From the NCBI GenBank assembly GCA_015062085.1, contig SUVI01000040.1:1-24121 (forward strand): a stretch of DNA of 24,121 nt, given 5' to 3'. A program made the position numbers and the translations under genes. Below the pieces are notes generated by a model, which had not been told where the DNA came from, did not search any database, and saw only the letters and a list, made by a program, of their open reading frames with translations. Each line of letters starts with the position of its first letter. Position 1 is the first letter of the stretch. Of this stretch, positions 13,540 through 20,931 are shown one piece after another. Origin of the DNA: Planctomycetaceae bacterium. Lineage in GTDB: Bacteria > Planctomycetota > Planctomycetia > Pirellulales > Thermoguttaceae.

Positions 13540-14655
13540 TCAGTTTTTTTTGTTTGCCCCCGGCTCTCCCATGCGCAGTTCGGAGTGAAGATACTGAACG
13601 CAGCGCCGGACTTCTTCGTCATTCTGAATGAGCAGCTCGGCCTGCGTGCAGCCGTGAAGGATGGTGGAGTGATCTCTTCCGTTGAAATAGAGCCCGATCT
13701 CATCCAGTGTCGCGGCGGTCAGACGCCGAGCCATGTAGTAGATGATGCTGCGGACGGTCACGAGCGTCGTTTTGCGTGATTTACTGCGTAAGTCGCTGAG
13801 TTTCACGCGGTAGAATTTCGCCGCTAGTTTCGCGATCTGCGGAATGGTGACTTCTCGCGGCTCGCTGTTTTCTGCAAAGACTTCCGAGACATTTTCCGGC
13901 AGGATCTCTGTTTCGCGATTCGTTTTTCGGAGCCATTCCATTTTATGGAAACGCTGGAGCATCTCTCCGACCGAAAGTTCCTCTCGATCTGCAAGTTCCA
14001 CGAATTCCCCGACCGCTAAGTCGGAGATCGGAATTCTCCCGGAGTGTTCCGGAAGACGGAGTATCGCGCTGCGTGTTTCGATGGCGGGAAGCTGGATCCG
14101 GATCGCGACTCCCTGATGAAGCCGTGAGGTCAGCTGCGGTTCGAACGGAATGGCGGTGTGCGGCTGATTGCCGGTCAGAAGGATCCTAGTTCCGCGTTTT
14201 GTGAGCAGATCGAGCGTTTGGACCAGTTGTTTCTGGGTCGATGGATGGGTCGCCAAGTCCTGAATGTCTTCCAGAATGAAAAAATCGAGCGCATGGTATT
14301 CCGCGAAGAAATCCTGCGGCTTTTTCACTCTTTGTGCATTCGCCCACTCGCGGGCAAACTGATGCGCGGGAAGGCATTTTCCGGTTTTATCCGGGTGACG
14401 CATGAGCCAGAAAAGGATCGCGCCTTCCGCAAGATGCGTTTTTCCGAAACCTGGCGCGGCGAAAAAGTACATTAGGAACGGATTCGGTGTGTCCCGCAGT
14501 ATGTCGTAGATGGCCGAGCAGATCACGTGATTCTCGGGACCTGCCAAAAATGGATGGGGACGCAATTCCTCTACCGTCACGACCTCACCTGACGTACCGG
14601 TCCGGGTGCGGGTCGTGACTTTTTCCTGAAACGGAATGGGAATGATCGCGGCCAT
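13540..14655 (-). CDS. DnaA-like AAA+ replication initiator lacking the N-terminal domains
   Basis: DnaA binds DnaA boxes, forms an ATP-dependent filament and opens the origin. Visible features are Walker A FAAPGFGKTHLAEG (Lys72), Walker B FFILEDIQDL (Glu129-Asp130, where DnaA usually has Asp-Asp), a sensor segment RILLTGNQPH, and the C-terminal DNA-binding domain from about residue 285 with the signature GRDHSTILHGC (Asp328). At 371 residues it lacks the DnaB-interacting domain I and linker found in standard DnaA (about 450 residues), and the AAA+ part begins almost at once. I chose the ATG at 14655, which has AAAGG six bases upstream, over a TTG 33 bases further out that has no ribosome site. 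dnaN, recF and gyrB are absent nearby. It could be the organism's main DnaA in a rearranged locus, or a second DnaA-like regulator. Confidence 0.9.
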   Translation of the reverse strand: MAAIIPIPFQEKVTTRTRTGTSGEVVTVEELRPHPFLAGPENHVICSAIYDILRDTPNPFLMYFFAAPGFGKTHLAEGAILFWLMRHPDKTGKCLPAHQFAREWANAQRVKKPQDFFAEYHALDFFILEDIQDLATHPSTQKQLVQTLDLLTKRGTRILLTGNQPHTAIPFEPQLTSRLHQGVAIRIQLPAIETRSAILRLPEHSGRIPISDLAVGEFVELADREELSVGEMLQRFHKMEWLRKTNRETEILPENVSEVFAENSEPREVTIPQIAKLAAKFYRVKLSDLRSKSRKTTLVTVRSIIYYMARRLTAATLDEIGLYFNGRDHSTILHGCTQAELLIQNDEEVRRCVQYLHSELRMGEPGANKKN

Positions 14656-14713
14656 GGAGTACCTTTTCTCTTTGAAATGTTTTTTCAAACGGCAATGAAC
14701 GGCATTTCAATGC

Positions 14714-14722
14714 ATTCTAGCA
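14714..14722 (-). promoter_or_regulatory. Extended -10 promoter candidate for the DnaA-like gene
   Basis: On the minus strand TGC immediately precedes TAGAAT (complement of 14714-14719), forming an extended -10 box; no good -35 box is seen. The start would be about 52 nt before the ATG at 14655. Confidence 0.45.
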
Positions 14723-14893
14723 CAAAATGTACTGTTTGAACAGGCCGGATGAAAAATTTTTCCGAAAAAACAGAGAAAAAACACGTAAACGCTCTCTCTT
14801 TTTTCTCTGCTCTGCGATTTTTGCCCCACTCTGCGGCATTGGGGGAACACTGTATTTTAGGAAAGCTGGGAAACGGCACTGCGAGACGTTTTC

Positions 14894-16543
14894 TCATTCT
14901 ACTTTCGGTTCCGCTTTCGGTTCCGCTTTCGGCACGTTCCACCTTTTCAGCGCACGCTCAAAAGCACGGTATTTGGGCGACTCCGTAACGTCGTCGTCCG
15001 CGTACTGCAAGAGTCCCCAAGATCCCCATTTGCTCCAGCGTCCCGTCGAGGAGAAGTGGCAGAGAAGCCCACCGCCGACCTCTTCCCACGCGCGGAAGTA
15101 CGCGTCGTAGATCCGTCCCATTCGCGGCGACGCATTCGCAGCTAGGCAGACGGCGTTGAGTTCCTCTCGGTCATTGGCGCCCCAAAGTCCGACCAGATGC
15201 TGTCCCGCTTCGTAGCAGATGAGCGCGACAGCGTGTTCGTCGGCCGTTTTTTTCTGCTTTTTCATCCATTCGACCGCGTTGGGAAGTTTCTCTTTTTCAA
15301 GGAGTTCCAGCGCACCGTCGACTCCGCGGGAAATGAATTCGTCAGCGTACTCATTCGGAATGCAGTGCATCACGTACGGCGCGATCGCCAGCGCGTCGGT
15401 GACTTCCGCGCAGTTGGAGAACGTCAAAAGCTGCTTGGAAACGTGATCATTCGCGGCCTGCGAGGCTAAAACACGCACGAGACGGCCTTCTTTTTCGGGA
15501 AAGACCTCGCGGAAAATGCCGAAGATCTCGCGTGACCGATGTGCCGTCCACGCCCACGCGCGCACCCATGGTTTTTCGTTCGGAAGCAGTTTCATTCCCT
15601 GCTCTTCTGCGTACCGGCACTGCTCAAACTGCCCGTTCCAGACCTCGTTGGAGTACTCAATGTAGACTTTCAAATGCGGATCCAGATGCGTTCGGATCGT
15701 CTGTGCCATTTTACGCACGAATTCATCGTCCGCCCGATGCGGCACACAGAACCAGGCATTTGCGTTCAGGTGATTCGCCAGTTCGCAGAGAAGCTCCAGC
15801 GGAACGCCTTTTTCCGAAAACGACGCATCGCCGACCACCGGTCTGTCGGACCATTTTTCGAGTTTCGAGCCGTTTGTGTGCTGAAGATCCATGAATCGGA
15901 CGGTGTCGACGCCTTTCCAGCGTGCGATGAGCGCAGGATCCCACATTCCGCAGGTCCGTTTCGCTTCGTCTTCAAAGCCGGGACGGAAGACCTGAAAATC
16001 GCGCAGATAGTCGGTCGGATCGGTCTCGCGGATCTGGAGCCAGAACGCACCGTGTTTCGCATCGACCTGAATGCGGATCTCCCCAGGACGCTCTTCGAGG
16101 ACCCAGGCGTTCATGAACGTGACCTTCCCTTTTCCGCGATACCGTACCGTGTACGTCCCGCTCGGAAAATGGGCGCCTTCGATCGTGCACAGCGGTGTCT
16201 CGGCAAAGCAGTTCGGCTCCAGACGGCGCACCCAGCCGCGTTCGTCCAGCTCCAATTCCGGCCCTTTTCCCCAGCTTTCTCCTTCGCGCTGACTGATCCA
16301 ACGGCGCGACTCAAAGAAGACGTTGACGAACGGCAACTCGGTGTTCCAGTCCGCCGGTCCTCCGAAATTGATCCCCATCGCCGTCCGTCCCGCAGTCTGC
16401 ACGGCTTGGGAAAAATGCGTCCTGACGTTCTTTTCAGCTTTTTCTCCCGCCGCAGCCAAGCCGCAGTGCAAAGTACTCAAAAGTACCGCACAAAAAAGAG
16501 AAAGGCACCAGTTTCCATCCGCTAAAATTCGGAAATTCTTCAT
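14894..16543 (-). CDS. Secreted glycoside hydrolase-like protein (clan GH-A type barrel)
   Basis: The 549-residue protein has a signal peptide (residues about 1-32, core LSLFCAVLLSTLHCGLAAA), a beta-rich N-terminal region of about 170 residues, and a TIM barrel. Two glutamates sit where clan GH-A enzymes have them: Glu300 in YIEYSNEVWN (acid/base, preceded by the typical Asn) and Glu445 in ICYEAGQHL (nucleophile). From memory, homologues in planctomycetes are often labelled 'cellulose-binding domain protein' without a GH family number, and I cannot assign one. The C-terminus ends in a small PKAEPKAEPKVE repeat. AGGAG stands eight bases before the ATG. It lies 96 bp downstream of the UPF0104-type gene on the same strand, with no terminator seen between them, so the two may form an operon. 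Confidence 0.85.
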   Translation of the reverse strand: MKNFRILADGNWCLSLFCAVLLSTLHCGLAAAGEKAEKNVRTHFSQAVQTAGRTAMGINFGGPADWNTELPFVNVFFESRRWISQREGESWGKGPELELDERGWVRRLEPNCFAETPLCTIEGAHFPSGTYTVRYRGKGKVTFMNAWVLEERPGEIRIQVDAKHGAFWLQIRETDPTDYLRDFQVFRPGFEDEAKRTCGMWDPALIARWKGVDTVRFMDLQHTNGSKLEKWSDRPVVGDASFSEKGVPLELLCELANHLNANAWFCVPHRADDEFVRKMAQTIRTHLDPHLKVYIEYSNEVWNGQFEQCRYAEEQGMKLLPNEKPWVRAWAWTAHRSREIFGIFREVFPEKEGRLVRVLASQAANDHVSKQLLTFSNCAEVTDALAIAPYVMHCIPNEYADEFISRGVDGALELLEKEKLPNAVEWMKKQKKTADEHAVALICYEAGQHLVGLWGANDREELNAVCLAANASPRMGRIYDAYFRAWEEVGGGLLCHFSSTGRWSKWGSWGLLQYADDDVTESPKYRAFERALKRWNVPKAEPKAEPKVE

Positions 16544-16639
16544 TTTCAGTCTCCTTTTGGGGGCTCCTTTTCAAGTTTCAAATCAGGATCAGTTTCGAGC
16601 AGGATGCCGCACTGTACCACACCATCCGGTGATCGGAAT

Positions 16640-17683
16640 TTATTCGGTCTGCGGCGTGTTTTGCTCTTCCATCGTTTCGCGGATCTCATTTCGGGAAGAG
16701 AAATAGAAAAAGACACCCAGCATCGCCGTCACGAGGCAGACCAGACGGTACGCAAGCATGACGACGAGTCCCATTCCGGGTTTTCCCGTTTCGTCGCGGT
16801 ACAGTTCATCCAACACGACTTCGACCGGTCCGACAGGAAGCGGCACGGCAGACATGGACATACTGGTCGGTGAAATGTAGAGATGCTGAAGGTACGTCGG
16901 CGGCTCATTCCCGCGCCAGATCCCGTCTGCCAGGAAGTAGATCGAAGTGGCAAAAGAAACGTGGATGAGGAGACTCGCTGCCAGGATCCACATGAGCTGG
17001 ACCGGATGATTTCGGTAAAGACGCACACTTCCTGCAAGTTCCCGAAACGTCTTTTCAAAACGTGACCGCGGCGGCGGAAGTTCCTTTTTTGAGGGGGGCG
17101 GGCACAGAAGCGCCAACCCGGCAGCCGTTCCGATCCCCCACGCGATCAAAACCGCCCAGGATGCAGAACGCAGCGTCGGCGTGGTCTCCGGATCTCCAAG
17201 GATCCCCATTCCAAGAACGACGAGCGACGCCAGCATGAAAAGCGCGTACAGTCCGATCATTCGGTCAATGAAGACCGACGCGAGCACGATGGGGCCTGCG
17301 TTGGGGTGCTTCGCCTTTTCATGACGGGTCAGGAGCCAGGCTTTGAGCAGATCACCGCCCACGATCCCCATCGGTGCGAGATTGAAAAGGTACCCGATGT
17401 ACCCTACGCGCAGCGTCGTCCAGAGATCCGCATCGAGTTTCTGGATCCGCACGAGGTACCGCCAGCGGATGATCGTCGCGAGAACGGCAATGAACGTGAA
17501 GAAGAAACCAAGTCCCAGGGACGTCCAGATCTTCTCGCCGTGCAGCAGACCGTTCACCGTGTTCTGATCTTGAAACGCACGCCAGACGAGGAATCCGAGG
17601 ATCCCCAGCGAAAGGCCGATCTTCAGGAAAAACAGGAGTGCGGAACGGAGCTTTTGACCCGCAGGACGAACAGTTTGACTCAC
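16640..17683 (-). CDS. Integral membrane protein, UPF0104 / lysylphosphatidylglycerol synthase TM family
   Basis: The 347 residues contain about eight hydrophobic helices. The family's hallmark region is YLFNLAPMGIVGGDLLKAWLL (near residues 96-116), with the conserved Gly-Gly-Asp, and a later PLPVGPVEVVLDELY segment matches the second conserved loop. Members are related to the flippase part of MprF; many bacterial ones stand alone and are thought to act on lipids or glycolipids, with substrates mostly unknown. The start is GTG at 17683, the only start before an upstream in-frame stop; its ribosome site (GAAAG) is weak. It begins only 34 nt after the terminator of the upstream gene, which leaves little room for a promoter of its own, so expression may depend on read-through or on a promoter within 17741-17809. 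Confidence 0.85.
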   Translation of the reverse strand: MSQTVRPAGQKLRSALLFFLKIGLSLGILGFLVWRAFQDQNTVNGLLHGEKIWTSLGLGFFFTFIAVLATIIRWRYLVRIQKLDADLWTTLRVGYIGYLFNLAPMGIVGGDLLKAWLLTRHEKAKHPNAGPIVLASVFIDRMIGLYALFMLASLVVLGMGILGDPETTPTLRSASWAVLIAWGIGTAAGLALLCPPPSKKELPPPRSRFEKTFRELAGSVRLYRNHPVQLMWILAASLLIHVSFATSIYFLADGIWRGNEPPTYLQHLYISPTSMSMSAVPLPVGPVEVVLDELYRDETGKPGMGLVVMLAYRLVCLVTAMLGVFFYFSSRNEIRETMEEQNTPQTE

Positions 17684-17711
17684 GGCAAATACTTTCTTTC
17701 ATTTCAAAAGG

Positions 17712-17740
17712 AAAAAGGGGAACGAAAACGGCCGTTCCCC
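17712..17740 (-). terminator. Intrinsic terminator after the Gln/Pro-rich secreted protein
   Basis: On the minus strand GGGGAACG pairs with CGTTCCCC (17717-17740) around an eight-base loop and is followed by five T residues (complement of 17712-17716). A smaller hairpin without a T-run (GCGAA ... TTCGC, about 17770-17783) lies between it and the stop codon. Confidence 0.88.
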
Positions 17741-17809
17741 ATGAAATTTCAGCAAAAAACGCTTAAGGTGCGAAAAACTTCGCGGCAGTATTTTGTCCCT
17801 GCGCCCACG

Positions 17810-18670
17810 CTATTTCCCGGCAGGTTCGTAGTGCGGACGAACGACACCGCGGCGCGTTGGAGCGTACGGATTGAAATACGCAGGCTGAGCAGCCTCTTGG
17901 TCCTCTTCAGCCTCCTCGTCGATCTTCTCTTTGTCGGTCTTCTCCTGAGCACGGGCAGGATCCACATGCACCGTCGGTCCGGAACCGGAGAAACCGTAAG
18001 AGGCGCCCGGATTGTTCGCATTCATCCCTGTGTTCATCTGGCCGTAAGCTGCCCCCACGGTCGAGGCTCCCACGTTCGAGTTGAACTGCGCCTGCTGCTG
18101 GACCTGCGTCTGATTCTGATTCTGCTGGATGGCATTGAGCTGCTGCTGCATCTGCTGCCGCTTTGCTTCCGCTTCAAGTGCCGGTTTTACGTACAGATTG
18201 TAGTTGTCGATACCGGTGAAATTATCGCGTCGGAAAAGCTGCATGTACGGACTGAGGACCGGTGCCGCTTCGTAATCCGAAAACGGTTTTTCCGGAGCCG
18301 CAGCCGGCGTGTGCTGTCCGTACTGGACGGGACCGTTGAAGGAGCGCGTCTGCGGAGACTGCATCGTTTGGTACGGATTGAGCGTCGGCATGGGACGTCC
18401 ATTCGCCCCGGTGACGGCAAACGGCGACGCGGCACCCTGCGGATACTGAGTGTTGACGGAATTCGGCGTGGCACTCTGGATAGGAGCACGGCCAGGAACT
18501 GCGCCCGCTCCCGCACTCATTCCCGGCGGCATTGCCGAGGGCGTCGTCGCCGTACCCGGAGCCGGATACGGTGAAGCGACCGATGGCGCATATTGTGCCG
18601 CTGAATGACTGCACAGCAAAAGAGATGCCGTAAACAGCAGTGCAAAACTGCCAAATAATGAAAAACGCAT
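17810..18670 (-). CDS. Secreted Gln/Pro/Ala-rich protein with a planctomycete-type core motif
   Basis: The 286 residues begin with a signal peptide (MRFSLFGSFALLFTASLLLC, cleavage near HSAAQ). Residues about 30-130 are Pro/Ala/Ser/Gln-rich and disordered. The core near residues 136-180 reads SPYMQLFRRDNFTGIDNYN, then LYVKPALEAEAKRQQMQQQL, passing into a Gln-rich coiled coil. From memory, many planctomycete secreted hypotheticals share a 'SPYLNLLR....NYY.LVRP' segment of this type, whose function is unknown. The tail is acidic then aromatic/basic (AYFNPYAPTRRG). I moved the start inward to the ATG at 18670 because GGGAGG stands six bases upstream and the signal peptide begins there. A terminator follows, so it is probably a single-gene unit. 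Confidence 0.82.
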   Translation of the reverse strand: MRFSLFGSFALLFTASLLLCSHSAAQYAPSVASPYPAPGTATTPSAMPPGMSAGAGAVPGRAPIQSATPNSVNTQYPQGAASPFAVTGANGRPMPTLNPYQTMQSPQTRSFNGPVQYGQHTPAAAPEKPFSDYEAAPVLSPYMQLFRRDNFTGIDNYNLYVKPALEAEAKRQQMQQQLNAIQQNQNQTQVQQQAQFNSNVGASTVGAAYGQMNTGMNANNPGASYGFSGSGPTVHVDPARAQEKTDKEKIDEEAEEDQEAAQPAYFNPYAPTRRGVVRPHYEPAGK

Positions 18671-18761
18671 GACTTCCTCCCTTTGAAAAGGCCGAAGCAT
18701 CGGAAAATTTCTTGCGGATCTATCGTGAACGCACACTGCCTCACGAGACTTTGACTCTTTT

Positions 18762-18767
18762 ATTTTA
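18762..18767 (-). promoter_or_regulatory. -10 box candidate for the Gln/Pro-rich protein gene
   Basis: TAAAAT on the minus strand (complement of 18762-18767) is a good -10 box. Upstream only TTTTCA at 17 bp, or close variants, serves as a -35 box, so the promoter is plausible but weak in its upstream half. The leader would be about 85 nt. Confidence 0.45.
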
Positions 18768-18897
18768 CCCGGAATCCTGCCTTTTGAAAAGCCCGATCCT
18801 CCGATTTTTGACGAAATTTTCCAAATTTTTCATCTTTCAGGAGTTTTTTCCGGAAAATCTTTCCGAATTTCACGCTCTTTTTCAACTATTTCGGCAT

Positions 18898-19005
18898 GTG
18901 CGTACCGATCTAGATGTGCGTACTTATCTAGATGTGCGTACCGATCTAGATGTGCGTACCGATCTAGATGTGCGTACCTATCTAGATGTGCGTACCTATC
19001 CTGAT
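18898..19005. repeat. 18-bp direct-repeat array, six copies, iteron-like
   Basis: Five well-conserved copies and one diverged copy of GTGCGTACCGATCTAGAT run head to tail without spacers. The variants are confined to the CCGATC part (CTTATC, CCTATC) and the last copy (TATCCTGAT). Each of the first five units contains the palindrome ATCTAGAT and the half-palindrome GTGCGTAC, so every copy could bind a protein. The array ends 88 bp before the -35 box of the next gene. Confidence 0.92.
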
Positions 19006-19092
19006 TTATTTTGCCGCAGAAACCACTGCTGTGGTGAAGCTGGTACGCAGCCTGCCGGATGGACTAAAAATTTCACTCCTATGCAAAACTCC

Positions 19093-19121
19093 TTGACAGC
19101 GCATTTCTTTCTTGTTATAAT
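19093..19121 (+). promoter_or_regulatory. Perfect sigma-70 promoter of the fucose-isomerase-like gene
   Basis: TTGACA (19093-19098), 17 bp and TATAAT (19116-19121) match the consensus at all positions. The start should be near 19128, giving a leader of about 90 nt. Confidence 0.88.
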
Positions 19122-19218
19122 GTGTTTTCAGTAGAGGTAACTCTTGCCTGAAAATGAGGTTTAGAGCTTGCCGTTCGTTTTTGAAGTATCCTGCCTTTTA
19201 TCCTGCATGGAGTCCCTT

Positions 19219-20739
19219 ATGTGTGAATTTTGCTGTGCTCAAGACTGTGTGTCCGATGTGTCCCGCCGTGATTTTCTCAAAACGGGAACCGCTGCGGCGG
19301 TTGGAACGGCTGCCGTGATGTCTCAAACCGCTTTTGCTGCCGAGCTCAAGGAGGTAAGTGAGGAGTTCAAACCGCTTCCGAAGTCGCCGGCGAAGGTCAC
19401 AGTCGCGTTTATGTATCCGCCGCGCGAAGTCGTTGAGGCGGGTGAGTTCGAGGATTTTTGGGCGGTGAATAAATGGTCGACCTATCCGGGGCCGTATTAT
19501 GAGCCGGCACAGCGTGAAATGCAGTTTCGGGCGAAGATCGAGGAGGTCAACGTTCGGCTGGGAATGGAGATCGATTTCTATCCGACGTTTTACACTAGAT
19601 CGGCGGCCGCGCAGTTCGTTGAGCAGATGAAACAGCAGAAGCCGGACGCGGTGTTTATTTTTTGCTTCTGGAACACGATGCAGAACTGGGTCGCCGAGAT
19701 GTGCGGTAAAATGGAACTGCCTGCTGTGGTCTACGTTCCGGTCGGAGCCAGCCATCAGCTCCCCAACGCGGCATTGGCGAACAGTCCCGATCTGCTTTTC
19801 ATCCATTCCTTTGAAAATTGGTCTGCGATCGAGGGGGCACTTCGGTCGGTCAACGCGCATAAGAAGCTCTCGCAAAGCAGAATGATCCGCGTTGGAGATT
19901 ACCCGGAAGAAAAGATCACCGTTCCTTCCTGTTCCAACGCAGACCGGCTCAATGTTGAGATCGCCGCAGTGCCGGCTCATATCTACAATGACCTGTTCGA
20001 TTCCGTTGCCGACTCTCCGGAGCTTCTCGATATGGCGAAGGCGTTTAAAGCTAAGGCTCAAAAAGTGATCGACGTGGACGATGTGTACATTCAGCACGGG
20101 ATCCGTTCCTGGTACACGCTCCAGCTTCTGAAGAAACGCTATCAAGCGGATGCTGTGACTATCAAGTGTCTGATGCTCAAGGAACGTAAACCGTGCATCG
20201 GCTTTTCGCTCCTCAACAGCGTTCTGTCGCCGTGCGCGTGTGAAGACCAGGCAGATTCCCTCCTCACGATGATGCTGGGGAATCATTTGCTCGACCGGGC
20301 GGGATTCCTTCATAATCCGGATTTTGATACCGAACGGAATGAGTACTACGGCTCGCACTGCACGACGGGGCTTCAGATGTATCCGGCATATCAGAACAAA
20401 CCGGAGCTTCCGTTTTTCATTCGTCCGTTTGCGCATATGCTTCCCAAAACCGCCGCGATCGATGCCCGATTCCCCGAAAACGCTCAGGGACTGATCGCCA
20501 AGTTTACCTTTGACGGAATGCTGTCCGCGTATACCGGCCAGATCATCAGTTCTCCCGAATTTACTTCTGCCGGAGGCTGTACGACTCGTTTTCGGATGGA
20601 TATGGATAAACTCGAGAACGTTTGCGATATGTACCGCGGTCCGCATCCGATCCTTTTCCTGACCGACGGCGCGGAGCAGGCCCGATGGTTCAAAATGTAC
20701 GCGAAATTGTACAAATACGACTGGAAAGGGAACTTCTGA
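19219..20739 (+). CDS. Tat-exported L-fucose/L-arabinose isomerase-like protein
   Basis: This 506-residue protein starts with a Cys-rich stretch (MCEFCCAQDC) and then a twin-arginine signal (SRRDFLKTGTAAAVG ... AFAAE), so it is probably exported folded. The rest resembles the fucose-isomerase fold: an N-terminal half with DAVFIFCFWNTMQNW and PAVVYVPVGA, and a C-terminal half with CEDQADSLLTMML (family acid) and GSHCTTGLQM, comparable to the 'HCT' metal-site motif. Activity is not certain; many planctomycete relatives are only called fucose-isomerase family. I prefer the ATG at 19219, with GGAG six bases upstream, over the ATG at 19207 (no site) and a TTG at 19168 (GAGG nearby), because it puts the Tat motif closest to the N-terminus. 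A perfect promoter lies upstream, and different tandem arrays lie on both sides of the gene. Confidence 0.82.
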   Translation: MCEFCCAQDCVSDVSRRDFLKTGTAAAVGTAAVMSQTAFAAELKEVSEEFKPLPKSPAKVTVAFMYPPREVVEAGEFEDFWAVNKWSTYPGPYYEPAQREMQFRAKIEEVNVRLGMEIDFYPTFYTRSAAAQFVEQMKQQKPDAVFIFCFWNTMQNWVAEMCGKMELPAVVYVPVGASHQLPNAALANSPDLLFIHSFENWSAIEGALRSVNAHKKLSQSRMIRVGDYPEEKITVPSCSNADRLNVEIAAVPAHIYNDLFDSVADSPELLDMAKAFKAKAQKVIDVDDVYIQHGIRSWYTLQLLKKRYQADAVTIKCLMLKERKPCIGFSLLNSVLSPCACEDQADSLLTMMLGNHLLDRAGFLHNPDFDTERNEYYGSHCTTGLQMYPAYQNKPELPFFIRPFAHMLPKTAAIDARFPENAQGLIAKFTFDGMLSAYTGQIISSPEFTSAGGCTTRFRMDMDKLENVCDMYRGPHPILFLTDGAEQARWFKMYAKLYKYDWKGNF

Positions 20740-20787
20740 AAATGACTTTTTTGGGGGGGCGGCGGAACGTTTTCCTGCGGCGTACTT

Positions 20788-20889
20788 CCGATCATGCTGC
20801 ATTTTCGATCACGCCGCATTTCCGATCACGCCGCATTTCCGATCACGCCGCATTTCCGATCACGCCGCATTTCCGATCACGCCGCATTT
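20788..20889. repeat. 17-bp direct-repeat array, six copies
   Basis: Six head-to-tail copies of CCGATCACGCCGCATTT occupy the gap between two convergent genes. Copies 3-6 are identical; copy 1 has two transitions (CATGCTG) and copy 2 starts with T. The 17-bp unit is not a multiple of three, so the array is not a coding repeat. There are no spacers, so it is not a CRISPR. Confidence 0.93.
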
Positions 20890-20928
20890 CCGGGAACTCG
20901 ATCAGCTCAGCTCCTGGAGTTTCCCGCT
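20890..20928. other. Hairpin between convergent genes
   Basis: CGGGAACTC at the left pairs with GAGTTTCCCG at the right (one bulged base), enclosing a smaller AGCT-based stem. It has no T-run in either direction, so it is at best a weak terminator or a 3'-end stabiliser for the GH5-like gene that stops at 20932. Confidence 0.45.
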
Positions 20929-20931
20929 TTT

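Larger units (their letters stand above)
18671..19218. other. Divergent intergenic region with an iteron-like array
   Basis: The 548-bp gap lies between the Gln/Pro-rich protein (minus) and the Tat-exported isomerase-like protein (plus). It contains a minus-strand -10 candidate (18762-18767), the 18-bp tandem array (18898-19005) and a perfect plus-strand promoter (19093-19121). A plus frame across it (18712-19134) translates the array as VRTDLD repeats, but its ends are low-quality peptide and it lacks a ribosome site, so I do not call it. Confidence 0.65.

Noticed and set aside
18712..19134. 140-codon plus frame with VRTDLD repeats
   Set aside because: The 18-bp array happens to be a multiple of three, so it stays open. 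The ends are poor peptide, there is no ribosome site, and the frame runs through the promoter of the next gene.
19198..20802. 534-codon minus-strand frame opposite the fucose-isomerase-like gene
   Set aside because: It is antisense to a gene with a Tat signal and a perfect promoter; the peptide is His/Arg-rich without motifs and crosses into the 17-bp array.
18898..20889. CRISPR array
   Set aside because: Neither tandem array has spacers; repeat units are contiguous and 17-18 bp long, and there are no cas genes.
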